DNA of 64,000 nucleotides, taken from the NCBI RefSeq assembly GCF_000349325.1, contig NC_020504.1:4870053-4934052 (forward strand). The letters run 5' to 3'. Below, piece by piece: positions 42,495 to 50,066 of this stretch. The position numbers and the translations under genes are program-made. The notes beneath the pieces are model-generated. The model was not told where the DNA came from, made no database searches, and saw only the letters and a program-made list of their open reading frames with translations. The stretch's first letter is position 1. Each line of letters begins with the position of its first letter. Origin of the DNA: Streptomyces davaonensis JCM 4913. Its GTDB lineage: Bacteria > Actinomycetota > Actinomycetes > Streptomycetales > Streptomycetaceae.

Positions 42495-43592
42495 TCAGTC
42501 CTGTGAAATCGGGCGGATGTCGGGCGCGACCTGGGTGCTCGGCGTGGCCCGGATGATGGTGATGACCCGGTCCGTCGCCTCAAGGGTGCCGATGGCCGGG
42601 TCGTCGTATCCGAGCACCCGGTGGCCGCGTACGACGCTGACCACCAGGTCGGACGTCTCCCGCGGCCCCTTGCCGACCTCGGCCTTTATGACCGGCCGTT
42701 CGATGATGTCGAGCCCGCTGCCCTGTTGGATCAGGTCCTCCATCACCATGCCGGCGGCGGGGCTGAGCACCGACAGACCGAGCAGCCGGCCGGCCGCGCT
42801 GGCGCTGGTGATGACCGCGTCGGCGCCGGACTGCTTCAGCAGCGGGGCGTTCTCCTCCTCGCGCACCGCGGCCACGATCTTCGCGCCGCGGTTCATCTGG
42901 CGGGCCGTCAGCGTGACCAGGACGGCTGTGTCGTCGCGCTGGGTGGCGATGATGATCTTCCGGGCCCTGTGCACCTCGGCCCGCTTGAGCACATCGCTGC
43001 GGGTGGCGTCGCCGACGATGCCCGCGTAGCCCTCGGCGGTCGCCGCGTCGATCACCTTGCTGCTGGGGTCGACCACGATGACCTGTTCCTTCCTCAGTCC
43101 CGTGGCGCAGACGGTCTGGATCGCCGAGCGCCCCTTGGTGCCGAAGCCGACGACGACGGTGTGGTCGCGCAAGGCGGACCTCCAGCGGTTCAGACGCCAT
43201 TCCTCCCGGGTGCGCTCGGTGAGGACCTCCAGCGTGGTGCCGACCAGGATGATCAGGAACAGCACCCGCATGGGCGTGATGACGAGGATGTTGGTGAGCC
43301 GGGCGGTGTCGCTGACCGGGGTGATGTCGCCGTAGCCCGTGGTGGAGAGGGTGACGGTCGCGTAATAGAAGGCGTCGAGGAAGTCGAGGCTGCCGTCGGA
43401 GTTGTCGTTGTAGCCGTCGTGGTCGGCGTAGACGATGAGGGCGCACAGCACCAGGAGCGTCAGCGCCATGACCACGCGCTTGGCGACCTGGCGGAAGGGG
43501 TGCTCCACCACCTTCTTCGGCAGCTTGATCCGATGGGTCGCCAGGCGTTCGTCAGGCTGACGCGCGATGACGTCGTGGCCCGGAAGTTTCAC
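42495..43592 (-). CDS. Potassium channel / TrkA-N (RCK) domain protein
   Basis: 365 residues from the GTG at 43592 (MKLPGHDVIARQPDERLATH); a GTG three codons upstream is also open. It has a two-helix pore: VVMALTLLVLCALIVYADH, then the selectivity filter TVTLSTTGYGDITPVSDTAR, then ILVITPMRVLFLIILVGTTL. Two cytoplasmic RCK/TrkA-N Rossmann domains follow, with VVVGFGTKGRSAIQTVCATG and VIVVDPSSKVIDAATAEGYA. It gates K+ flux by ligand binding. The start overlaps the moeA stop within a parS palindrome, and the stop codon TGA uses bases of the adjacent IS110 element, so the original C-terminus may have differed. Confidence 0.9.
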   Translation of the reverse strand: MKLPGHDVIARQPDERLATHRIKLPKKVVEHPFRQVAKRVVMALTLLVLCALIVYADHDGYNDNSDGSLDFLDAFYYATVTLSTTGYGDITPVSDTARLTNILVITPMRVLFLIILVGTTLEVLTERTREEWRLNRWRSALRDHTVVVGFGTKGRSAIQTVCATGLRKEQVIVVDPSSKVIDAATAEGYAGIVGDATRSDVLKRAEVHRARKIIIATQRDDTAVLVTLTARQMNRGAKIVAAVREEENAPLLKQSGADAVITSASAAGRLLGLSVLSPAAGMVMEDLIQQGSGLDIIERPVIKAEVGKGPRETSDLVVSVVRGHRVLGYDDPAIGTLEATDRVITIIRATPSTQVAPDIRPISQD

Positions 43593-43599
43593 GTGAAAC
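43586..43599. other. parS site (perfect palindrome) at the moeA/channel junction
   Basis: GTTTCACGTGAAAC is a perfect 14-bp palindrome and equals the Streptomyces parS consensus. It contains the moeA TGA stop and the channel GTG start, so ParB binding and two coding ends share the same bases. It supports an origin-proximal location. Confidence 0.93.
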
Positions 43600-44965
43600 A
43601 CACCCCGATCCCCGAGGACGCCCAGGGCAGGTCCAGCAGTTCCGCCTCCGCACCGGCCCGAATCCCTCCGGGCGGTACGACGGCCAGGGCGTCGGCGGCC
43701 GCCATGCCCCGCAGCATCGCGGGGCCGTTGTAGTGCAGCGGCACGGCCCGGTCGCCGCGCAGCACGACGGGGACGAGCCGGGTGTCGTGCGGATGCCCGT
43801 GCGCCGCGTCCTGCAAGGGCAGCGTGTACGGCTCGGGGGCGGGGCGGGCGGCGAGGGTGCGCAGCAGCGGCTCGGCGAGCGTGAGCAGGCCGGAGACGGC
43901 CGCGAGGGGGTTGCCCGGCAGGCCCACCAGGTGCTGGTTCTCCTTGGTGCGGGCCAGCAGCATGGGGTGGCCGGGGCGCACCTTGACGCCGTCGACGAGG
44001 AGTTCGGCGTCGAGGCGGCGCAGGGTGGGGTGGACATGGTCCACGGGTCCGGAGGCGGTGCCGCCGGTGGTGACGATCAGGTCGGCCTCGGAGTAGGCGA
44101 GGGCCTTGTGGAGGGCCTCGGCGTCGTCGCCGAGCCGGCGCACGGTGGTGACCTCGGCGCCGAGCGCCCGCAGCCAGGGCGGCAGCATCGGGCCGAGGGC
44201 GTCCCGGATCAGCCCGTCGTGCGGCAGGCCCTCGGTGAGCAACTCGTCGCCCAGGATCAGCACTTCGGCGCGCGGCCGGGGGACGGCGGTGACGGCGTCG
44301 TAGCCCGCGGCGGCGGCGAGGCCGAGGACGGCCGGGGTCACCAGGGTTCCGACGGGCAGGAGCTGGTCGCCGGAGCGGCACTCCTGGCCGCGCGGGCGGA
44401 TGTCCTGGCCGTGCTGGAGGTCGCGGTCCGCGTGCAGTCTGCCCTGGGCGTCGCTGCGGCCGTGCTCGTTGCGCAGCACGGCGGTGGTGTCCAGGGGGAT
44501 CCGGGCGCCGGTGGCGATCCGGACCGCCTCGCCGTCGGTGAGCGACTCGGGCTCGGTGTGCCCGGCGAGGACGCCGGTCTCCCGTACGTCCCAGGGGCCC
44601 GGTCCGGCGACCGCCCAGCCGTCCATCGCGGAGGTGTCGAAGGAGGGCAGGTCGGTGAGGGCGGTGAGCGGGGCGGCCAGGGTGAGGCCGAGCGCCGAGT
44701 CGAGGGGGGCCTGGAGGGGGGCACGGCGGGTGCCGCGGCCGCGTCCGGCGCGGGCGGCGATCGCGCGGGCCTCGGGCCAGGGGGTGGCCCGGTGGTGCCG
44801 GTCGTGCTTGGCGTGGTGTCCGGACTGGCGCTGCTCGGGGCTGTCGGGCCGGTCTCGCGGGGCAGGTGTGGGGTCGCCCGTGCGGTTCTCCTTCACGAGG
44901 GCGAGCACCTCCTCGACGTCGAGGTCCTCGGCGTCCTGGTCGTTCTGGACGCTGCGGGGGGTCAT
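43589..44965 (-). CDS. moeA: Molybdopterin molybdotransferase-like protein (MoeA)
   Basis: 458 residues, somewhat long because of a 60-residue charged N-terminal extension (MTPRSVQNDQDAEDLDVEEV, with many His and Arg). The MoeA body follows: LPSFDTSAMDGWAVAGPGPW, AVRIATGARIPLDTTAVLRN, and in the MPT-binding domain VLILGDELLTEGLPHDGLIR, SEADLIVTTGGTASGPVDHV and VKVRPGHPMLLARTKENQHL then GLPGNPLAAVSGLLTL. The enzyme inserts molybdate into adenylylated molybdopterin. The start overlaps the mobA stop (ATGA), so the two Moco genes are coupled, with the channel gene downstream. Confidence 0.92.
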   Translation of the reverse strand: MTPRSVQNDQDAEDLDVEEVLALVKENRTGDPTPAPRDRPDSPEQRQSGHHAKHDRHHRATPWPEARAIAARAGRGRGTRRAPLQAPLDSALGLTLAAPLTALTDLPSFDTSAMDGWAVAGPGPWDVRETGVLAGHTEPESLTDGEAVRIATGARIPLDTTAVLRNEHGRSDAQGRLHADRDLQHGQDIRPRGQECRSGDQLLPVGTLVTPAVLGLAAAAGYDAVTAVPRPRAEVLILGDELLTEGLPHDGLIRDALGPMLPPWLRALGAEVTTVRRLGDDAEALHKALAYSEADLIVTTGGTASGPVDHVHPTLRRLDAELLVDGVKVRPGHPMLLARTKENQHLVGLPGNPLAAVSGLLTLAEPLLRTLAARPAPEPYTLPLQDAAHGHPHDTRLVPVVLRGDRAVPLHYNGPAMLRGMAAADALAVVPPGGIRAGAEAELLDLPWASSGIGVCFT

Positions 44966-45861
44966 CCGGCGTCCGGGCCGGCGTCGTCCGCCGCCTTCGG
45001 GGCCTGTTCCGCGGCCCAGCGCGTGGCGAGGTCCGCGGCCTTACGGGCGGCCTCGGCGACCGCCTCGGGGCTGCCGTCGCCGCGCGCGGCGGCGTAGCCG
45101 ACGAGGAAGGTGGTCAGCGGGGCCGCGGGCCGCGCCACGCCGTGGGCGGCGTCGCGGGCCAGGTCCAGCAGGACCTTGATGTCGACGTCGAGCTCGATGC
45201 CCAGCTCGTCCTTGACTGCGGAAATCCATTCATCCAACACGTGCCCATGCTCCCTGATGCGTGCCCTGGCGGTGGCGATGTCGTCCCAGGTGTCGCAGTC
45301 GAAGGACGCGACGGGGTCGGGGACGCGGCTGAGGCGGAGACCGGCGGTGAGACGGCGCAGCGGCAGGCCGGTCAGGGTGCCGTGCTCCTCGGTGAGCGCG
45401 GCGAGGGCCTCGCGCAGCACGGGTGCGCGGTACGCGGCGACGAGCGGCTGGTCACGGCCTTCGGCGTCGGTGAGCAGCGCTCCGTCGGCGCCGCTCGCGC
45501 CGAGCGCGGTGAGCAGGCGCCGGACGGTGGCGGCGTCGAGGAACGGCAGGTCGGCGGAGAGGAGCACGAGGCGGTCCGCCGTGGTGGCGCGCAGTCCGGC
45601 GCCGAGGGCGGCCAGCGGGCCGCCGCCGGGCGGGTCCTCGCGCGCCCAGGTCACCGGGCGGGCGGTGGGCCGCTCATCGGCGACGACGACGGTGGTGCGG
45701 GCGTCGGCGCAGGCGGCGAGCACCCGCTCCAGCAGCGGACGCCCGCCGACGCCGATGCCGGGCTTGTCCGCGCCGCCGAGCCGCCGGGCGACACCCCCGG
45801 CGAGCACGACGGCGTCGTACGCCTCGGTACCCGGGTCGCCCGGGGGCTCGTACGCGGTCAC
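44962..45861 (-). CDS. mobA: Molybdenum cofactor guanylyltransferase with C-terminal DUF6457-like domain
   Basis: 299 residues from the GTG at 45861 (MTAYEPPGDPGTEAYDAVVL). The nucleotidyltransferase signature VVLAGGVARRLGGADKPGIG binds GTP; the second motif is DRLVLLSADLPFLDAATVRR and the third DGALLTDAEGRDQPLVAAYR. The first 200 residues match MobA-type enzymes that attach GMP to Moco. The last 85 residues (LDEWISAVKDELGIELDVDI then PLTTFLVGYAAARGDG) are a separate helical DUF6457-like module, fused here. CATACT six bases before the GTG could be a -10 for a leaderless mRNA. It is 54 bases after the bkd E2 stop, so readthrough is possible. Confidence 0.85.
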   Translation of the reverse strand: MTAYEPPGDPGTEAYDAVVLAGGVARRLGGADKPGIGVGGRPLLERVLAACADARTTVVVADERPTARPVTWAREDPPGGGPLAALGAGLRATTADRLVLLSADLPFLDAATVRRLLTALGASGADGALLTDAEGRDQPLVAAYRAPVLREALAALTEEHGTLTGLPLRRLTAGLRLSRVPDPVASFDCDTWDDIATARARIREHGHVLDEWISAVKDELGIELDVDIKVLLDLARDAAHGVARPAAPLTTFLVGYAAARGDGSPEAVAEAARKAADLATRWAAEQAPKAADDAGPDAG

Positions 45862-45915
45862 CCCCTGAGTATGCGGGTCCCGTGGATCACAGGGAACGTG
45901 GGGGAGGTCCCGCAA

Positions 45916-47253
45916 TCAGAGGGTGCGCAGCAGCACCGCCGGTTGCTCCACGCAGTCCGCCACGTAGCGCAGGAAGCCGCCCGCCGTGCCGCCGTCGCAG
46001 ACCCGGTGGTCGAAGGTGAGCGAGAGCTGGACGACCTGGCGCACGGCCAGCTCGCCCTCGTGCACCCACGGCTTGGGGATGATCCGGCCGACGCCGAGCA
46101 TGGCCGCCTCGGGGTGGTTGATGATCGGCGTGGAGCCGTCCACCCCGAAGACACCGTAGTTGTTCAGCGTGAAGGTGCCGCCGGTGAGCTCCGCCGGTGT
46201 CAGGGCGCCGGTGCGGGCCGACTCGGTGAGCCGGGCGAACTCGGCGGTCAGCGACTCCGCGTCCCGTGCGTGGGCGTCGCGCACGACCGGCACGACCAGG
46301 CCGCGCTCGGTCTGGGCCGCGAAGCCCAGGTGGACGTGGTCGAACCGGACGATCTCCCGGGCCTCCTGGTCCACGGTGGAGTTCAGCTCCGGGAACCTGG
46401 CCAGGGCGGCGGTGCAGATACGGGCCAGCAGGGCCAGGAGGGAGATCTTCGAGCCCCCCGCGGCGTTCATCGCGGTGCGGGCGCGCATCAGCTCGGTCGC
46501 GTCGGCGTCCACCCAGCAGGTCGCGTCCGGGATCTCCCGCCGGCTGCGGGAGAGCTTGTCGGCCACGGCACCGCGGACGCCCTTGAGAGGGGTGCGGGTC
46601 TCGCCGACGGTGACGGGGGCGAGGGCGGTGACGGGTGCGGGGGCGGGGGCCTGTGCTGTGCGTCCCTGTGCGGCGGCGGCCCGCAGGGCGTACTCCACGT
46701 CCGCGCGCAGGATCAGCCCTTCCGGACCGGAGCCGTGCAACTCCCGCAGGTCCAGGCCGTTCTCACGGGCGAGGCGGCGAACCAGCGGGGAGATCACGGG
46801 TACCGGGCCGTCAGCACGGGTCAGGGCAACGGCCGATGACGTGTCGTCGGCGGGCCGGTGCCCGGCCGCGGTGCCGACGGGCCGCGCCACGCTCTCGGGC
46901 GGCGTCGGCTGCGCGGGGCGTACCCGCCTGCGTCGCGCGGGGGCCTCGGAGGTGCCGTAGCCCACCAGGACGTTGCCGGAGCCCGCGGCCTCGCTGTCGG
47001 AGGCCGGGGCGCCCACGGCGACGGTGATCAGCGGGGCGCCCACGGGCAGTTCGGAGCCCTCCTCGCCGAAGCGGGCGGTGACCACACCGGCGTAGGGGCA
47101 GGGGACGTCGACCATCGCCTTGGCCGTCTCGACCTCGACGACCGGCTGGTCGACGGCGACGACATCGCCGACCTGGACCAGCCAGCGCACGATCTCCGCC
47201 TCGGTGAGCCCCTCGCCGAGGTCGGGGAGCTTGAACTCCAACACCTGTGCCAT
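45916..47253 (-). CDS. bkdH: Branched-chain alpha-keto acid dehydrogenase E2 (cluster 2)
   Basis: 445 residues from the ATG at 47253 (MAQVLEFKLPDLGEGLTEAE). Lipoyl domain at residues 1 to 80, with the lipoyl Lys in VVEVETAKAMVDVPCPYAGV; E1/E3-binding domain near 165 to 200 (ISPLVRRLARENGLDLRELH); catalytic domain from about 225, ending SLTFDHRVCDGGTAGGFLRY with the HxxxDG catalytic motif. Compared with cluster 1 E2 it lacks some of the second linker. Start and E1beta stop overlap by one base (TGATG), so translation is coupled. Symbol chosen because the cluster lies beside bkdR, as in S. avermitilis bkdFGH. Confidence 0.93.
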   Translation of the reverse strand: MAQVLEFKLPDLGEGLTEAEIVRWLVQVGDVVAVDQPVVEVETAKAMVDVPCPYAGVVTARFGEEGSELPVGAPLITVAVGAPASDSEAAGSGNVLVGYGTSEAPARRRRVRPAQPTPPESVARPVGTAAGHRPADDTSSAVALTRADGPVPVISPLVRRLARENGLDLRELHGSGPEGLILRADVEYALRAAAAQGRTAQAPAPAPVTALAPVTVGETRTPLKGVRGAVADKLSRSRREIPDATCWVDADATELMRARTAMNAAGGSKISLLALLARICTAALARFPELNSTVDQEAREIVRFDHVHLGFAAQTERGLVVPVVRDAHARDAESLTAEFARLTESARTGALTPAELTGGTFTLNNYGVFGVDGSTPIINHPEAAMLGVGRIIPKPWVHEGELAVRQVVQLSLTFDHRVCDGGTAGGFLRYVADCVEQPAVLLRTL

Positions 47254-48257
47254 CAGCTCTCGGCCTCCCATTGCAGACGCCCCACGGCGTCCAGGATCCG
47301 GTCCACGCCGGGCAGGTGGTGACGCTCCAGCATCGGCGGCGGATAGGGGATGTCGAACCCGGCGACGCGCAGCACCGGTGCCTCCAGGTGGTGGAAGCAG
47401 CGCTCCGTGACGCGGGCCGCGATCTCCCCTCCCGGGCCGCCGAAACCGCCCGACTCGTGCACGACGACCGCTCGTCCGGTCCGTCGTACCGAGGCGCAGA
47501 CCGTCTCGTCGTCGAACGGCACCAGCGAGCGCAGGTCGACGACTTCCAGGTCCCAGCCCTCCTCGCGGGCCGCCTCGGCGGCTTCGAGGCAGACCGGCAC
47601 GGACGGACCGTACGTGATCAGCGTGGCGCTCCGGCCCGAGCGCCGCACCACCGCACGGCCGATCGGTTCAACGCTCTGCGGCTCCTCGGGGTTCCAGGAG
47701 TCCTTGGACCAGTACAGCCGCTTGGGCTCCAGGAAGACGACCGGGTCGTCGGAGGCGATGGACGCGCGCAGCAGGCCGTAGGCGTCGGCGACGGTGGCGG
47801 GGGTGACGACATGGAGGCCCGGGGTCGCCATGTAGTACGCCTCGGAGGAGTCGCTGTGGTGCTCCACACCGCCGATGCCGCCGCCGTAGGGGACGCGGAT
47901 GGTGATCGGCAGGGGCATGGCGCCGCGGGTGCGGTTGCGCATCCGGGAGACATGGGAGATCAGCTGCTCGAAGGCCGGGTAGGCGAACGCGTCGAACTGC
48001 ATCTCCACCACCGGCCGCAGGCCGTACATGGCCATGCCGACGGCGGTGCCGAGGATGCCCGCCTCGGCGAGCGGGGTGTCGGTGCAGCGGTCCTCGCCGA
48101 ACTCCTTGGCGAGTCCGTCGGTGACCCGGAAGACACCGCCGAGGGTGCCGACGTCCTCGCCCATGACGTGCACGGACGGGTCGTCCGCCATGGCGTCGCG
48201 CAGCGCGCGCGTGAGGGCCTGTGCCATGGTGGCGGGTTTCACCGCGACGGTGGTCAT
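47253..48257 (-). CDS. bkdG: Branched-chain alpha-keto acid dehydrogenase E1 beta (cluster 2)
   Basis: 334 residues; ATG at 48257 overlaps the E1alpha stop (ATGA). E1beta motifs: SVHVMGEDVGTLGGVFRVTD, DTPLAEAGILGTAVGMAMYG, PYGGGIGGVEHHSDSSEAYY and VVDLRSLVPFDDETVCASV. The substrate-side residues match the cluster 1 paralogue except for a Pro/Glu-rich loop. With bkdF and bkdH it would form a second, possibly differently regulated, branched-chain complex for acyl-CoA starter units and amino-acid catabolism. Confidence 0.93.
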   Translation of the reverse strand: MTTVAVKPATMAQALTRALRDAMADDPSVHVMGEDVGTLGGVFRVTDGLAKEFGEDRCTDTPLAEAGILGTAVGMAMYGLRPVVEMQFDAFAYPAFEQLISHVSRMRNRTRGAMPLPITIRVPYGGGIGGVEHHSDSSEAYYMATPGLHVVTPATVADAYGLLRASIASDDPVVFLEPKRLYWSKDSWNPEEPQSVEPIGRAVVRRSGRSATLITYGPSVPVCLEAAEAAREEGWDLEVVDLRSLVPFDDETVCASVRRTGRAVVVHESGGFGGPGGEIAARVTERCFHHLEAPVLRVAGFDIPYPPPMLERHHLPGVDRILDAVGRLQWEAES

Positions 48258-49384
48258 CGCTCGTCTCCCTCGGCTGCCAGCTCGGCGCGCAGCTGTGCCT
48301 GCTGCTCCCGCAGTTGGGGGGTGGGCTCGGCGTACACATGGGCGAACAGGTCCATGGGGTCGAGCACCGGGTCCGCGTTCATGCGCTCGCGCAGCTCGGC
48401 GGCCATCTCCTCGGCGGCGTCCTTCGCGGCCTGGATGCCGGCCTCGTCGATGAGGCCGCGCTCGGTCAGCTCGTGCTCCAGCAGGGCGATCGGGTCGTGT
48501 CCGCGCCAGGTCTCCACCTCGGAGTCACCGCGGTAGCGGGTGGCGTCGTCGGCGTTGGTGTGGGCGTCGATCCGGTAGGTGATCGCCTCGATCAGGGTGG
48601 GGCCGCCGCCCGCACGCGCGTGGGCCACGGCGTCGGTGAGGACCTCGTGCACGGCGGCGGCGTCGTTGCCGTCGACCAGGCGGCCGGGCATGCCGTAGCC
48701 GACGGCCTTGTGGGCCAGCGACGGGGCCGCGGTCTGCTTGGCGAGCGGTACGGAGATCGCGAAGCCGTTGTTCTGGACCAGGAAGACGACCGGCGCCTGC
48801 CAGACTGCGGCGAAGTTCAGCGCCTCGTGGAAGTCGCCCTCGCTGGTGCCGCCGTCGCCGACCATGGCGAGCGCGACCACGTCGTCGCCCTTGAGGCGGG
48901 CGGCGTGGGCGAGGCCGACGGCGTGCGGGAGCTGGGTGGCGAGCGGCGTGCTCAGCGGGGCGATGCGGTGCTCGCGCGGGTCGTAGCCGGTGTGCCAGTC
49001 GCCGCGCAGCAGGGTGAGCGCCTGCACGGGGTCCAGGCCGCGGGCGACGGCGGCGAGGGTGTCGCGGTAGCTCGGGAAGAGCCAGTCGCGCTCCTCAAGG
49101 GCGAGCGCGGCGGCGACCTCGCAGGCCTCCTGTCCGGTGGTGGACGGATAGACGGCCAGGCGGCCCTGCTTGGTCAGGGCGGTGGCCTGGGCGTTGTACC
49201 GACGGCCGCGCACCAGTTCGGCGTAGAGGCGGCGCAGCAGACCGGGGTCGGCCTTGGCCGCCGCTTCCGTGCCGAGGACGCGGTAGGGCTCCGCGTCGGG
49301 CAGCAGCGGCGCGGGGTCGGTACGGGGCTGCCAGGCGGGCGGCGGCGATGGCCGGTACGCGCCCCGCTGCTCCATGACCGTCAT
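48254..49384 (-). CDS. bkdF: Branched-chain alpha-keto acid dehydrogenase E1 alpha (cluster 2)
   Basis: 376 residues from the ATG at 49384, with GAGGAGGT six bases upstream; the ATG three codons on is the alternative. ThDP/Mg site: ALAMVGDGGTSEGDFHEALN with VQNNGFAISVPLAKQT. It also has YRIDAHTNADDATRYR, the regulatory loop of keto-acid E1alpha proteins. The N-terminal 30 residues are Pro-rich. First gene of an operon that continues through bkdG and bkdH and possibly into mobA-moeA-channel. Its promoter lies in the 175-bp region shared with divergent bkdR, which holds a TetR-like operator. Confidence 0.93.
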   Translation of the reverse strand: MTVMEQRGAYRPSPPPAWQPRTDPAPLLPDAEPYRVLGTEAAAKADPGLLRRLYAELVRGRRYNAQATALTKQGRLAVYPSTTGQEACEVAAALALEERDWLFPSYRDTLAAVARGLDPVQALTLLRGDWHTGYDPREHRIAPLSTPLATQLPHAVGLAHAARLKGDDVVALAMVGDGGTSEGDFHEALNFAAVWQAPVVFLVQNNGFAISVPLAKQTAAPSLAHKAVGYGMPGRLVDGNDAAAVHEVLTDAVAHARAGGGPTLIEAITYRIDAHTNADDATRYRGDSEVETWRGHDPIALLEHELTERGLIDEAGIQAAKDAAEEMAAELRERMNADPVLDPMDLFAHVYAEPTPQLREQQAQLRAELAAEGDER

Positions 49385-49559
49385 GACGGCACCTCCTCGT
49401 GGGAGTGGCTACGGGAGACGTGTCGGCTGTGACCCGCCTCACCTACCGATTGTTCGGTCGTCGGCACATTTTGGCTACAGGCACCTCCAGGCTGTGGACA
49501 AACGGTTCTCCACAGCCTGCAATGAACGCAGTACGTCCACGACAGGGAGGCGGGGGGAC
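49385..49559. promoter_or_regulatory. Divergent bkdF/bkdR promoter region
   Basis: 175 bases between the bkdF ATG and the bkdR ATG. Besides the ACCGATTGTTCGGT palindrome (49445-49458), an inverted repeat GCTGTGGA...TCCACAGC (49491-49516 region) occurs, resembling a DnaA-box-like or dyad element. Overlapping control by BkdR (Lrp type) is expected. Confidence 0.6.
49445..49458. promoter_or_regulatory. TetR-like operator in the bkdF/bkdR region
   Basis: ACCGATTGTTCGGT, arms ACCGA/TCGGT. It differs at one base from ACCGATCGTTCGGT at 52237-52250 upstream of paaH/paaN. It lies about 60 bases upstream of the bkdF ATG. Confidence 0.6.
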
Positions 49560-50057
49560 ATGGCACCTGAACAAATGGTCGAGGGCCCCGACGGCGCGGC
49601 TCCGCCGCCACCCCGTCCCCTCGACGCCATCGATCAGGACATCCTCCAGATGCTCCAGGCGGACGGCCGCGCCTCCATACGGTCCGTCGCCGAGCGGGTC
49701 CATGTCTCGCGCGCCAACGCCTACGCGCGCATCAACCGCCTCATCGAGGACGGCGTCATCCGGGGTTTCGGCGCCCGCGTCGACCATGAACGCGCGGGGC
49801 ACGGGACGTCGGCGTACATCACGCTGAAGATCGTGCAGAACACCTGGCGGACCGTGCGCGAGCAGCTCAGGCAGTTGCCGGGGGCCTCGCACATCGCGCT
49901 GGTGGGGGGCGATTTCGACGTCCTGCTGCTGGTGCACACGCCCGACAACCGGGCGCTGCGGGAACTGGTCCTCACTCGCCTCCAGGCCATCCCCGAGGTG
50001 CTCAGCACCCGCACCCTGCTGGTCTTCGAGGAGGAGGACCTGGAGCCACAGGGCTGA
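49560..50057 (+). CDS. bkdR: Lrp/AsnC family regulator of bkd
   Basis: 165 residues from the ATG at 49560 (MAPEQMVEGPDGAAPPPPRP), preceded by GGAGG and a G-run. An N-terminal Pro-rich tail of 20 residues is followed by the Lrp helix-turn-helix (LDAIDQDILQMLQADGRASI then SVAERVHVSRANAYARINRL) and the RAM/AsnC effector domain (GTSAYITLKIVQNTWRTVRE and HIALVGGDFDVLLLVHTPDN). It is divergent from bkdF, as bkdR is in other Streptomyces, and should regulate it in response to branched-chain amino acids. The TetR gene is convergent 9 bases downstream. Confidence 0.9.
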   Translation: MAPEQMVEGPDGAAPPPPRPLDAIDQDILQMLQADGRASIRSVAERVHVSRANAYARINRLIEDGVIRGFGARVDHERAGHGTSAYITLKIVQNTWRTVREQLRQLPGASHIALVGGDFDVLLLVHTPDNRALRELVLTRLQAIPEVLSTRTLLVFEEEDLEPQG

Positions 50058-50066
50058 CAGCGGCTC

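Larger units (their letters stand above)
41181..42496 (-). mobile_element. IS110-family insertion element, about 1316 bp
   Basis: I place the ends from core dinucleotides: CT on the minus strand at 41179-41180 and at 42497-42498. The right terminus ends CTATAGGAG before the core, and the left begins GACAGTGATG after it. Between them are the DEDD recombinase gene and a 235-bp non-coding left end that folds into three hairpins. There are no inverted repeats, as expected for IS110. The ends are inferred from guide matches inside the element and from the nearby genes, and have not been checked against an empty site. Confidence 0.65.

Noticed and set aside
42495..44381. Single 628-residue fused frame across the channel and the region upstream
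   Set aside because: The part upstream of 43592 is an out-of-frame shadow of moeA. The channel begins at a GTG within the parS site.
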